Assembly (NCBI GenBank): GCA_001404055.1
Contig: CXTY01000019.1
Coordinates: 62,001 to 126,000, forward strand
Direction of reading: 5' to 3'
Origin: Roseibium album
Lineage (GTDB): Bacteria > Pseudomonadota > Alphaproteobacteria > Rhizobiales > Stappiaceae
Length of the DNA: 64,000 bases
Under the pieces are notes generated by a model that saw only the letters and a list, made by a program, of their open reading frames with translations, had not been told where the DNA came from and made no database searches. Position numbers and translations under genes: made by a program. Below, one piece after another: positions 34,339 to 42,331 of this stretch; positions within the stretch are counted from its first letter, which is position 1; each line of letters begins with the position of its first letter.

Positions 34339-35517
34339 ATGTCACTCCGCAATGGCAAAGAGTTTTTGATGATCCCCGGTCCAACCAATGTACCGGAGGA
34401 GGTGTTGCGGGCCATGCATCGGCCAGCAGTCGATATTTACGAAGGCCCCCTGCTTGAAACGACGGACTATTGCATGGCCGGTCTCAAGCGGTTGTTCCAG
34501 ACCGAAGGCAAAACCTATATCTACGCTGCGAACGGTCACGGAGCGTGGGACGCAGCGATTTGCAATACGTTGAACCGAGGTGACAAGATCCTCGTTCTTG
34601 AATCGGGACGATTTGCGCTTGGCTGGGGCGAAGCAGCAGCGACTGCAGGACTGAATGTCGAGATCCTGCCGGGGGATCAGGATAAGGGTGTCGATCCGGT
34701 AAAGCTGGAAGAACGGCTGAGACAGGACAGCACGCATGAGATAGCCGCAATTCTTGTCGTCCAGGTCGATACTGCTTCTGGTGTCTGGAACGACATTGCC
34801 GCACTCCGGCGCACCATTGATGCCGCAGGGCATCCGGCGCTCTACATGGTCGACACCATAGCGTCGCTGGGCTGCATGCCTTTTGAAATGGACGCCTGGG
34901 GCGTTGATGTTGCCCTCACCGGATCTCAGAAGGGGCTGATGTGCCCACCTGGCCTTTCCTTTGTCGCCGCTGGCCCCAAGGCCGACTGCGCACACAAGAC
35001 CGCCGACCTTCGAACCAATTATACCGACTGGACATTCCGGCAAGGCACTGAGCATTACCAAAAATACTGCGGAACACCACCCGAACATCTTTTGTTCGGG
35101 TTTCGCAAGTCGCTGGAACTTCTATTTGGCGAGGGCCTTGAGCAAGTCTGGCAGCGTCACGCGCTTCTTGGGGAGGCCACACGGCGTGCGGTTGAGACAT
35201 GGTCCAGCGAAGGTGCCGTGCAATTCAACATCAGCGACCCGAGCGCTCGATCAAACAGTGTCACCGTGGTGCGCTTTGAGGAAGGCGATGCGGCGGCGTT
35301 GCGCGATTTCACCAAGCAGACTTGTGGCGTCACTGTTGGCGGAACTATTGGCGAGCTTTCAGGAAAAGGTATCCGGATCGCACACATGGGTCACGTGAAT
35401 GCTGTCATGCTTCTAGGTACGCTGTCAGCGGTTGAGCTTGGCTTCAAGAAACTGGGCATTCCACACGGAGCTGGCGGTGTCCAAGGCGCAATCGACTATC
35501 TGGCGGAAGCGCTCTGA
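34339..35517 (+). CDS. Serine-glyoxylate-type aminotransferase (class V)
   Basis: A 392-residue PLP enzyme. It begins with the class signature FLMIPGPTNVPEEVLRAM, followed by YAANGHGAWDAAICN, VVQVDTASGVWND and MVDTIASLGCMPFEMDAWGVD. The Schiff-base lysine lies in LTGSQKGLMCPPGLSF near residue 200. It transfers the amino group of serine to glyoxylate, giving hydroxypyruvate and glycine, as in the serine cycle or photorespiration-like routes. The ATG at 34339 was chosen over an open frame from 34264 because the family starts here. No serine-cycle neighbours are present, so alanine-glyoxylate or aspartate-type use is possible. Confidence 0.88.
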   Translation: MSLRNGKEFLMIPGPTNVPEEVLRAMHRPAVDIYEGPLLETTDYCMAGLKRLFQTEGKTYIYAANGHGAWDAAICNTLNRGDKILVLESGRFALGWGEAAATAGLNVEILPGDQDKGVDPVKLEERLRQDSTHEIAAILVVQVDTASGVWNDIAALRRTIDAAGHPALYMVDTIASLGCMPFEMDAWGVDVALTGSQKGLMCPPGLSFVAAGPKADCAHKTADLRTNYTDWTFRQGTEHYQKYCGTPPEHLLFGFRKSLELLFGEGLEQVWQRHALLGEATRRAVETWSSEGAVQFNISDPSARSNSVTVVRFEEGDAAALRDFTKQTCGVTVGGTIGELSGKGIRIAHMGHVNAVMLLGTLSAVELGFKKLGIPHGAGGVQGAIDYLAEAL

Positions 35518-35543
35518 ACTGAGCTCATAACTCCGGGTTTGTT

Positions 35544-37010
35544 CTAGAGTTTCTTTTCAAGGCGCTCACAGATCGTTTTCAGCACCTCAATACGTGCGTG
35601 CCGCTTGTCTTCTGAGGAAACCAGCGTCCAGGGTGCATATTTGGTTGAAGTTCGGTCGATCATGTCTCCGGCGGCAACGGCATACTGGTCCCATTTCAGG
35701 CGGTTGCGCCAGTCGTCATCAGTGATCTTGTGCTGCTTGTAGGCTGTTTCCTCACGCGCCTTGAAACGGCGCAGTTGCTCTTCTTCCGAGATTGCCAGCC
35801 AGAACTTGCAGACAATGTAACCGAAGTCGGTGAGTTCCTGCTCGAATTCGTTGATTTCGTTATAGGCTCTCAGCCAGTCCTCATGTCCGGCGAATCCCTC
35901 AACGCGTTCAACAAGCACACGTTCGTACCAGGACCGGTCGAAAATCGCGATGTGCCCTTTGCGGGGAACACGTCGCCAGAAGCGCCACAGATAAGGCCGT
36001 GCCTTTTCTTCGTCGGTTGGCGCTGAAATGGGGTGGACCTTGTAAACTCGCGGATCGAGCGGTCGAATTACCCGGCGGATGGCGCCGCCCTTACCGGCAG
36101 CATCATTGCCTTGAAATACCAGCAGGACGCCTGTTTTTGACATGGACTTCTGATCCGAGAGATCCGAGAGCTTCTTCTGATATTTGTCCCGGCGTTCCTC
36201 GTATTCATCTTTTTCAATCTTGGCGCTCAGATCAATCGTGTCTACGGCGGTCTCGCGCTGAAGACCACCGATCACGGGCGGCGCAGAAATTGCCTGTGCT
36301 TCGCCATCCTTCAGTTTCAGGGACATGGCACCAGCAACCGTTTGTGCCAGTGCCGCATCCCTGTACTCTGGATCCTGTGACGGGATCACAAACCACGGAG
36401 CGTATCCCTTGCTGGTTTCCAAGATCAGCTTTTCACCGGTTTCGCTTGCCTTTTTGTGGTTTTTCAAAGCTGCCCAGTCCGCCAGCACGTGACGCGCTGC
36501 ATTCTTTTTCTTGATCTTCGCCAGCCGTTCTTCCTGCACGTCCTTGGGCAGGACGAACCAGAATTTCAGGATCAACACGTCCTCGTTGGCAAGCATCTCT
36601 TCAAACTTGCGAATACGGGAAAGTGCCTTCTCGAAGGCATTGTCATCGATCTTTTCATAAATACGGTCGCGCAAGATCGATTGGTACCAACTGCCGAAGA
36701 CTATTGCCGTTTCACCTTTTTCCGGAAGGTCCCGCCAGTAGCGCCACAAAGGAGGGCGCAGGCGCGCTTCGTCCATCGGTTCACCGTAGGCATTGCAGAC
36801 GAGATGACGGGCGTCCATCCAACCATAAAGGCGTGCGACAGCCTCGCCCTTCCCCGCCCCATCCAAACCATCAACCAATATCAAGGTTGAAAAGGGCTTA
36901 TTCTCGATGACCGGCAGTTGAGCCGACAACAGAGCTTCCCGGAGTTCCGGTTCCAGCTTCTTGAATGTTTTCTTGTCCATTTTTTGTGGCAAACGGGCGG
37001 ATTCAAACAT
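35544..37010 (-). CDS. pap: Polyphosphate:AMP phosphotransferase, duplicated PPK2 domains
   Basis: A 488-residue protein with two PPK2 kinase domains in tandem. Domain one has the Walker A loop LVDGLDGAGKGEAV about residues 45-58, domain two LVFQGNDAAGKGGAIRRV about residues 292-310, and each is followed by lid-type arginines (LWRYWRDLP; LWRFWRRVPRKGHIAIFDRSWYERVLVERV). The second copy keeps the full set of catalytic residues; the first is more diverged. The fused two-domain form is the class II PPK2, which makes ADP from AMP and polyphosphate. ATG 37010 follows GAGG; a TTG at 37022 is upstream. It is divergent from the DedA-PAP2 gene. Confidence 0.9.
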   Translation of the reverse strand: MFESARLPQKMDKKTFKKLEPELREALLSAQLPVIENKPFSTLILVDGLDGAGKGEAVARLYGWMDARHLVCNAYGEPMDEARLRPPLWRYWRDLPEKGETAIVFGSWYQSILRDRIYEKIDDNAFEKALSRIRKFEEMLANEDVLILKFWFVLPKDVQEERLAKIKKKNAARHVLADWAALKNHKKASETGEKLILETSKGYAPWFVIPSQDPEYRDAALAQTVAGAMSLKLKDGEAQAISAPPVIGGLQRETAVDTIDLSAKIEKDEYEERRDKYQKKLSDLSDQKSMSKTGVLLVFQGNDAAGKGGAIRRVIRPLDPRVYKVHPISAPTDEEKARPYLWRFWRRVPRKGHIAIFDRSWYERVLVERVEGFAGHEDWLRAYNEINEFEQELTDFGYIVCKFWLAISEEEQLRRFKAREETAYKQHKITDDDWRNRLKWDQYAVAAGDMIDRTSTKYAPWTLVSSEDKRHARIEVLKTICERLEKKL

Positions 37011-37231
37011 CAAAAGCCTCAATGAAATGAAGTTCTGTGAGCATCTTGAAACACCTCAGTGAAAAAGGCCATGTCTCAAGTCAATGTTCACGAATGACCA
37101 GAGAAACTGATTTTTCGCTGTTGGATGACGGCAAGCACCCTTATATGGAGCAGTAATCAATTGATCCGGAAAGCCTTAGCGACCGGATTTGGGCCTTGAG
37201 TTTAATTTTTTGGTAAACCCGACGCACGTCC

Positions 37232-39289
37232 GTGACCGATTTTATTGATCCCATTTTGACCTTCATCGCGGATAATCCTTCGCTTGCAGGCCTGATTTGT
37301 TTTCTTGCCGCCATGGGCGAAGCCCTGTTCATTATTGGCTTGTTTGTCCCAACCACGGTTGTTCTTGTGGGTGCCGGCACGCTTGTCGGGCTCGGTAAAC
37401 TCGATCCGGTCCCGCTGTTTTTCTGGACGACGCTTGGCGCAACGGTGGGTGACGCGATCTCCTATTGGATCGGCTACACGTTCAAGGACAAGATCAAAAG
37501 CCTTTGGCCGATCAGCAAATATGCCCACATCATCGAGAGCGGTGAGGAATTTTTCAAACACCACGGTGGCAAGAGTGTATTCATCGGGCGTTTTGTTCCT
37601 GGTGTGAAATCGGTTGTTCCCGGGATCGCCGGGATGGCAGGGATGAACTTCTCCCGTTTCTCAATCGTCAATGTCACCTCAGCCTTTGCCTGGACGATCG
37701 TGCATATAGGGCCCGGTATCATCGCCGGTTCCGCGCTCGGGGCCATTGGTCAGATCAGCGGTCGTCTGGCGCTCGTTTTGGGCGCATTGCTGCTGGTTAT
37801 CTTTCTGATCGTCTTGTTAGGGCGATGGTTGATACTGATCATTCTGCCACTCTTCCCCAACACGCACGCAGCCATTGTCGGCTGGTTCGACAGGCGTGAT
37901 GATCGTGTCTCGCAATGGATCGCGCGGAACTTCGACCCCGCGCATCCGCGATCAGCTGGCATGCTCGCATCGGCGTTACTTTTGCTGATATCCGTTCCTG
38001 CTTTTTTCTGGCTGATGGGAGAGGTCGCACCGGGTGAACCGATGGTGCGTGCGGATATTGCGATCCTGAACCTCTTTGACAGTCTTCGTACGCCGATTGG
38101 CGACAAGATCATGGTCTTCATGACATCGCTCGGGGATGGCCTTGTAGTCGCCGGTGTAACTATTGGCGTTGCTGCCTATCTTTTCGCGAGAAAGGCCTGG
38201 CGCCGGGGTATTGGATTTGTCATAGCAATGGCCGGAACGGCAATGTTCGTTCCCCTCTTCAAACTGCTCCTGCACCGCTCGCGGCCGATGGAACTATATG
38301 CAGGTGCAGACGCCTACAGCTTCCCGAGCGGGCATGCGACGCTGAACACCGTATTGTTCGGCATTTGTGCTGTTCTCATTGCACATGATCTCAGCCGTTG
38401 GGCAAAAGCCAGCATCTTCACGGTCTTTGCGACCTACGTGATCACCATCGGCTTTTCCAGGATCTATCTCGGCGCTCACTGGATGTCGGACGTACTGGCT
38501 GGATTGTTCTTCGGCACAGCCATGGTTGCCGCCTTCGCATTCGTGTTCGGCCCAATCCACAACGAGAAAATCGGTCGAACGACTTTGGCAGCCATTGTTT
38601 TGGTTACGCTTTCCGTTTTCGGAGGCTGGCATCTTTCAACAAGCTTTGACAAGGCGCTCCTCACATACCAGCCGCGCACCAACACTGAAATTCTCACTGC
38701 GACAGGCTGGCGGGAAAGTGGCTGGCAGGGTTTGCCAGCCCATAGAGTGGAGCTCAATGGCGACAGGGAGGAGCCTCTGGTCATTCAGTACTCAGGTTCT
38801 TTGAACAGGTTCGCCGAATTTGCAGAAAAAGATGGTTGGCGACGCCCGCCGAAATGGTCTTTGACATCGGCAGGTGGTTTTGTGGAAGGAAAGACGCCAC
38901 CCGATTCCCTACCTATCCTGCCGCGCAGCCAGAATGGACGCCAGCCGGAGCTGGTGCTGATCAGAAAGGACCCGGACGAAGACAAGAGCGGCCGCTGGGT
39001 CCTGCGTCTGTGGCCGAGTCGATACGAAATCTTGCAAGGTGGCAGCTTGCACGCGCTTTATCTCGGCAGCGTCGTTCACGAAGATATCCTGCGTCCCATG
39101 GGTGAGTTTTCAGGTCCCAAAACAGATCGTGACGTTCCAGGCGTCGCAGACAACCCGGCACTGCTGGTTCCGGGCGCAGTGACGCGCACCCGGCTTGGCG
39201 GTACGAAAATCGTCCTGGGACTAGCCCCCGGGACAGGCCCAGAGGCTAGTAGGACTGATAAGCCAGAGGCCAGCTCTCAGGCTCGGTAG
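37232..39289 (+). CDS. DedA-PAP2-LssY fusion membrane protein
   Basis: A 685-residue membrane protein made of three parts. Residues 10-190 are a DedA/SNARE-associated domain (GEALFIIGLFVPTTVVL, FFKHHGGKSVFIGRFVPGVKSVVPGIAGMAGM), now linked to lipid carrier scrambling. Residues 230-440 are a PAP2 phosphatase with all three motifs: K344-x6-RP, PSGH at 365-368 and SRIYLGAHWMSD ending Asp420. Residues 470-650 resemble the LssY C-terminal domain (TGWRESGWQGLPAHRVEL, WVLRLWPSRYE). GTG start. It could dephosphorylate and flip undecaprenyl or other lipid phosphates. The 3' end overlaps the convergent gene by 44 bases. Confidence 0.87.
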   Translation: MTDFIDPILTFIADNPSLAGLICFLAAMGEALFIIGLFVPTTVVLVGAGTLVGLGKLDPVPLFFWTTLGATVGDAISYWIGYTFKDKIKSLWPISKYAHIIESGEEFFKHHGGKSVFIGRFVPGVKSVVPGIAGMAGMNFSRFSIVNVTSAFAWTIVHIGPGIIAGSALGAIGQISGRLALVLGALLLVIFLIVLLGRWLILIILPLFPNTHAAIVGWFDRRDDRVSQWIARNFDPAHPRSAGMLASALLLLISVPAFFWLMGEVAPGEPMVRADIAILNLFDSLRTPIGDKIMVFMTSLGDGLVVAGVTIGVAAYLFARKAWRRGIGFVIAMAGTAMFVPLFKLLLHRSRPMELYAGADAYSFPSGHATLNTVLFGICAVLIAHDLSRWAKASIFTVFATYVITIGFSRIYLGAHWMSDVLAGLFFGTAMVAAFAFVFGPIHNEKIGRTTLAAIVLVTLSVFGGWHLSTSFDKALLTYQPRTNTEILTATGWRESGWQGLPAHRVELNGDREEPLVIQYSGSLNRFAEFAEKDGWRRPPKWSLTSAGGFVEGKTPPDSLPILPRSQNGRQPELVLIRKDPDEDKSGRWVLRLWPSRYEILQGGSLHALYLGSVVHEDILRPMGEFSGPKTDRDVPGVADNPALLVPGAVTRTRLGGTKIVLGLAPGTGPEASRTDKPEASSQAR

Positions 39290-40313
39290 CGTTGCCGTCA
39301 CAGTCGATTTTCTCGCGATATTCAAGAAGCTCCAGCTCCAGAACCTCGCCTGGGCCATCGGTTAGGCGAAAAACCTGATAGACGCCGCAGTCTCCGGCTC
39401 CACGACCGAATGCGGTGGTTCTAATCAACCCTTTCGGACCAAGAACGTCTGCATTCATTGCCCCATAATTCTGATTGCCTTCCAGGCCCGGAGGATTTGG
39501 CAGTGTCAGCAGTTCACCCCAGTCTTGCGGAGGGTTCTGGGTAACGGCGAAAACGCCAGACGCCTGATATGCCCCTGAAAAACAGGGAAGTTGCCAAAGT
39601 AAATAGTTTTCGTTGATGACATAATTTGCGCCGGCCCATGGCGCATATCCACCAACGTCGCAGTCATCGGAGGCATAATCCTGCATCAGTTGGATAAGTG
39701 CATAGGGGACTTCGGAACTGTCGTTCAGATAGTTCTCCTTGCCAATTGGAATACCGGCAGGAAGACCACCTGAGACACCCGAACCGGAAGATCCCGAACC
39801 GGCGACAGCGGTGTTTTCCGCCGAACAACCGCTAACCCCCTTTGCGTTGGCAACAAATGGAACTTTTCCTTTTTGAAAAACAGTCAGGTCAGCTTTGCCA
39901 ATAACAAATTCACCAGCTTGCAGATTCACGTCCTCAAGCTCGATATGTACGCGGACTTTTCTGTCTTCAGAAGCATAGAGGTAATGTGAGGCTAGCCCGT
40001 CAATCGGCTCTCCACCTTGAACCAATTCATAAAGGGAATAGACCTTTTTGCCGATCTTGAGCCGCGCAGGCCCAGGCAGCCCGTCATCCCCGATATTTGA
40101 ATGCAATAGATATGCATAGCGGTCGATATCCGGATTCCGATTATGCTGCCATATCGAAAAGCGGCATTTAGCAATTCCCTGTTCAATATCCTGTTTTCCG
40201 AAGAGCTTGAGTGCGACCTCAACATCTTCATCCTCTGCAAATGCCGTGTGCGCAACGCCAAGACCCAGCGTTAGTGAAACAGCCGACCAAAAAACTCTCG
40301 TGAAAACGTTCAT
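39246..40313 (-). CDS. Secreted DUF1176-like protein, function unknown
   Basis: A 355-residue exported protein with a signal peptide at 1-26 (cut near AHTAFA). Residues 30-160 are beta-strand-like; a glycine/serine linker (VAGSGSSGSGVSGGLPAG) sits near 170-187; the C-terminal part has CDVGGYAPWAGANY, LLWQLPCFSGAYQASG and RGAGDCGVYQVF, resembling the DUF1176 family with its paired cysteines. Function is unknown; a periplasmic protein stabilised by disulfides is likely. The last 44 bases overlap the end of the DedA-PAP2 gene on the other strand. A perfect 12-base palindrome (AAAATCGATTTT, 40326-40337) lies just upstream of its start. Confidence 0.65.
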   Translation of the reverse strand: MNVFTRVFWSAVSLTLGLGVAHTAFAEDEDVEVALKLFGKQDIEQGIAKCRFSIWQHNRNPDIDRYAYLLHSNIGDDGLPGPARLKIGKKVYSLYELVQGGEPIDGLASHYLYASEDRKVRVHIELEDVNLQAGEFVIGKADLTVFQKGKVPFVANAKGVSGCSAENTAVAGSGSSGSGVSGGLPAGIPIGKENYLNDSSEVPYALIQLMQDYASDDCDVGGYAPWAGANYVINENYLLWQLPCFSGAYQASGVFAVTQNPPQDWGELLTLPNPPGLEGNQNYGAMNADVLGPKGLIRTTAFGRGAGDCGVYQVFRLTDGPGEVLELELLEYREKIDCDGNATEPESWPLAYQSY

Positions 40314-40439
40314 ACCGCCCCCCTCAAAATCGATTTTCAGGAGAGTGGGACATTTTCAAATGCAAGACCAGTGCGATCTTTCTAAAATCTGATCGATCGG
40401 TTGCCGAGGTTTTAGCTTGAATAGGAGCCATTAGTTTCA

Positions 40440-40453
40440 TATATTCGAATATA
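40440..40453. promoter_or_regulatory. 14-bp palindromic operator candidate upstream of the sulfur operon
   Basis: TATATTCGAATATA is a perfect 14-base palindrome ending 18 bases before the first YeeE start. Operons of YeeE, persulfide-dioxygenase-like and permease genes are commonly repressed by ArsR-type sulfide sensors (BigR/SqrR class) that bind AT-rich palindromes at this place. No such regulator gene is in the window, so it would act in trans. Confidence 0.6.
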
Positions 40454-40471
40454 AGAACTCAAAGGTTGATC

Positions 40472-40900
40472 ATGACAGACTTCACACCCCTTCTCAGCTT
40501 TACCGGTGGGACATTAATTGGTCTTGCCGCAGTTGCCCTGATGGCCGTCCACGGACGGGTTGCCGGTATCAGCGGAATTTTTGCCGGAGCCTTGACCACC
40601 AAATTTGATCAGGAGTGGGCATGGCGAGCCGCGTTTCTGGCCGGCATGGTGGCAAGCCCGCTCGTACTGCTCGCAGTGACGGGTCAACTTCCCGAAATCT
40701 CCGTGCCCTCCTCTCCGGCGCTCCTGGTCGTTGGCGGCTTTTTGACAGGCGTTGGCGTGACATTCGGTTCGGGCTGCACAAGCGGTCACGGCGTTTGTGG
40801 GATATCCCGGCTTTCCGTGCGCTCAATCATGGCAACCATCACCTTCATGGCAACAGCCGTCATGACCGTATTTGTTGTTCGTCACGTTCTGGGAGGGTGA
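40472..40900 (+). CDS. YeeE/YedE-family sulfur transporter, first half
   Basis: A 142-residue membrane protein with about four helices. The signature GSGCTSGHGVCGISRLS near residue 95-111 holds the conserved cysteines of the YeeE (DUF395) family, which takes up thiosulfate or moves reduced sulfur species. ATG 40472 follows AAAGG; a TTG two codons earlier is less likely. The family often occurs split into two half-size subunits, and the second half starts only four bases after this stop, so the two should form a heterodimer. Confidence 0.87.
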   Translation: MTDFTPLLSFTGGTLIGLAAVALMAVHGRVAGISGIFAGALTTKFDQEWAWRAAFLAGMVASPLVLLAVTGQLPEISVPSSPALLVVGGFLTGVGVTFGSGCTSGHGVCGISRLSVRSIMATITFMATAVMTVFVVRHVLGG

Positions 40901-40904
40901 TCAG

Positions 40905-41342
40905 ATGCGTATTGTTCTTGCTTTTGGTTTCGGTCTCATTTTTGGTTGCGGCATCCTGATCTCTGGAATGGGGAACCCGGCCAAAGTCCTGAATTTCTTT
41001 GATCTTGCAGGAACCTGGGACCCCAGTCTCGCGTTCGTCATGGGCGGTGCACTCACAGTCACCGCAATCGGCTACCATTTGATTTTCCGAATGAAGCAGC
41101 CGCTTCAAGCCTCCTCGTTCCGTCTACCGACAAGACAGGAACTTGATGCAAAATTGCTCGGTGGATCGGCGGTCTTTGGTGTTGGCTGGGGGCTGAGCGG
41201 TTTTTGCCCGGGTGGCCTCATTCCGGTTCTTGGTATTGGAATGATGGAGCCCTTGCTGACAGCTATATCCATTGCCGCAGGAATTCTTGTGGCCAGAACA
41301 GTGATCCGATTGAACTATGGCGATCGCCCGGCGAAAGCCTGA
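40905..41342 (+). CDS. YeeE/YedE-family sulfur transporter, second half
   Basis: A 145-residue membrane protein with about four helices, partner of the upstream half. FGFGLIFGCGILISGMGNPAKVLNFFDLAGTWDPSLAFVMGGAL opens the protein and GWGLSGFCPGGLIPVLG carries the conserved cysteine motif of this half. The ATG at 40905 is preceded by GGAGGG; an in-frame upstream ATG lies inside the first half and was rejected. Co-transcribed with the MBL hydrolase 37 bp downstream. Confidence 0.87.
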   Translation: MRIVLAFGFGLIFGCGILISGMGNPAKVLNFFDLAGTWDPSLAFVMGGALTVTAIGYHLIFRMKQPLQASSFRLPTRQELDAKLLGGSAVFGVGWGLSGFCPGGLIPVLGIGMMEPLLTAISIAAGILVARTVIRLNYGDRPAKA

Positions 41343-41379
41343 TAGGAATGCTCACTGGCCACTCAATTCGGAGACAATA

Positions 41380-42273
41380 ATGACCAGCTCAAACTACCCG
41401 GTCGACATGTCCGTCAAACCGGAAGTGAAGGCCTTTTTTGACCCTGCGACAAACACCATCAGCTATGTTGTCAAAGACCCTTCCTCCAAGACTTGCATCG
41501 TTGTCGACAGCGTCATGGACATCGATTACGCCGCTGGCCGTATCACCTATGACCATGCCGATGAAATCATCGCCTATATCCAAGACAATGATCTCAAGCT
41601 GGAATGGCTCATCGAGACACACGTGCATGCGGACCACTTGTCAGCAGCCCCCTATATTCAACAGAAGCTCGGCGGGAAACTGGGGATTGGTGACAAGATT
41701 ACCGTCATTCAGGAGACTTTCGGAAAGATATTCAACGAAGGTACCGAGTTTCAGCGCGATGGCAGCCAGTTCGACAAGCTGTTCCAGGATGGGGACATCT
41801 ATCAGATCGGTCGTATGACGGCATTTGCCATATACACCCCCGGTCACACACCGGCCTGCATGGTGCATGTGATAGGTGACGCCGCCTTTGTCGGCGATAC
41901 ATTGTTCATGCCCGACGGCGGCTCTGCACGCGCTGATTTTCCGGGTGGTGATGCCTCAACCCTTTTTGATTCCATCCAAAAAGTACTCGCGCTGCCGGAC
42001 GAAATGCGCCTTTTCATGTGCCACGACTATGGACCCAACGGCCGCGACATTCAGTGGGAGACCACCGTTGGTTCGGAAAAAAAGCACAACATCCACGTTG
42101 GCAATGGCAAGACCAGGGAAGAGTTCGTCAAGTTCCGCACAGAGCGCGACGCGAAACTGGATATGCCGAAGCTTATCGTTCCGTCGCTTCAAGTGAATAT
42201 GAGAGCAGGACGACTGCCTCCAGCCGACGATAGCGGGAAGACCTTCCTCAAAGTGCCGGTAAACGAGCTTTGA
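41380..42273 (+). CDS. MBL-fold persulfide dioxygenase-like hydrolase (Blh/ETHE1 family)
   Basis: A 297-residue metallo-beta-lactamase-fold enzyme. The metal motif ETHVHADHLSAAPY near residue 76 gives HxHxDH; YTPGHTPACMVHVIGDAAFVGDTLF adds the next His and Asp; LFMCHDYGP adds the last His. The family oxidises glutathione persulfide to sulfite. Together with the YeeE pair and the SulP gene it suggests handling of sulfide or persulfide, with removal of the product. The ATG at 41380 gives the family N-terminus; a longer frame from 41317 overlaps the YeeE gene and was rejected. Confidence 0.88.
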   Translation: MTSSNYPVDMSVKPEVKAFFDPATNTISYVVKDPSSKTCIVVDSVMDIDYAAGRITYDHADEIIAYIQDNDLKLEWLIETHVHADHLSAAPYIQQKLGGKLGIGDKITVIQETFGKIFNEGTEFQRDGSQFDKLFQDGDIYQIGRMTAFAIYTPGHTPACMVHVIGDAAFVGDTLFMPDGGSARADFPGGDASTLFDSIQKVLALPDEMRLFMCHDYGPNGRDIQWETTVGSEKKHNIHVGNGKTREEFVKFRTERDAKLDMPKLIVPSLQVNMRAGRLPPADDSGKTFLKVPVNEL

Positions 42274-42331
42274 AAAGTACGGCAAAGATCATAGTTGCGC
42301 TTCAAGCCGACTTATCCAACGGACCAACTTT

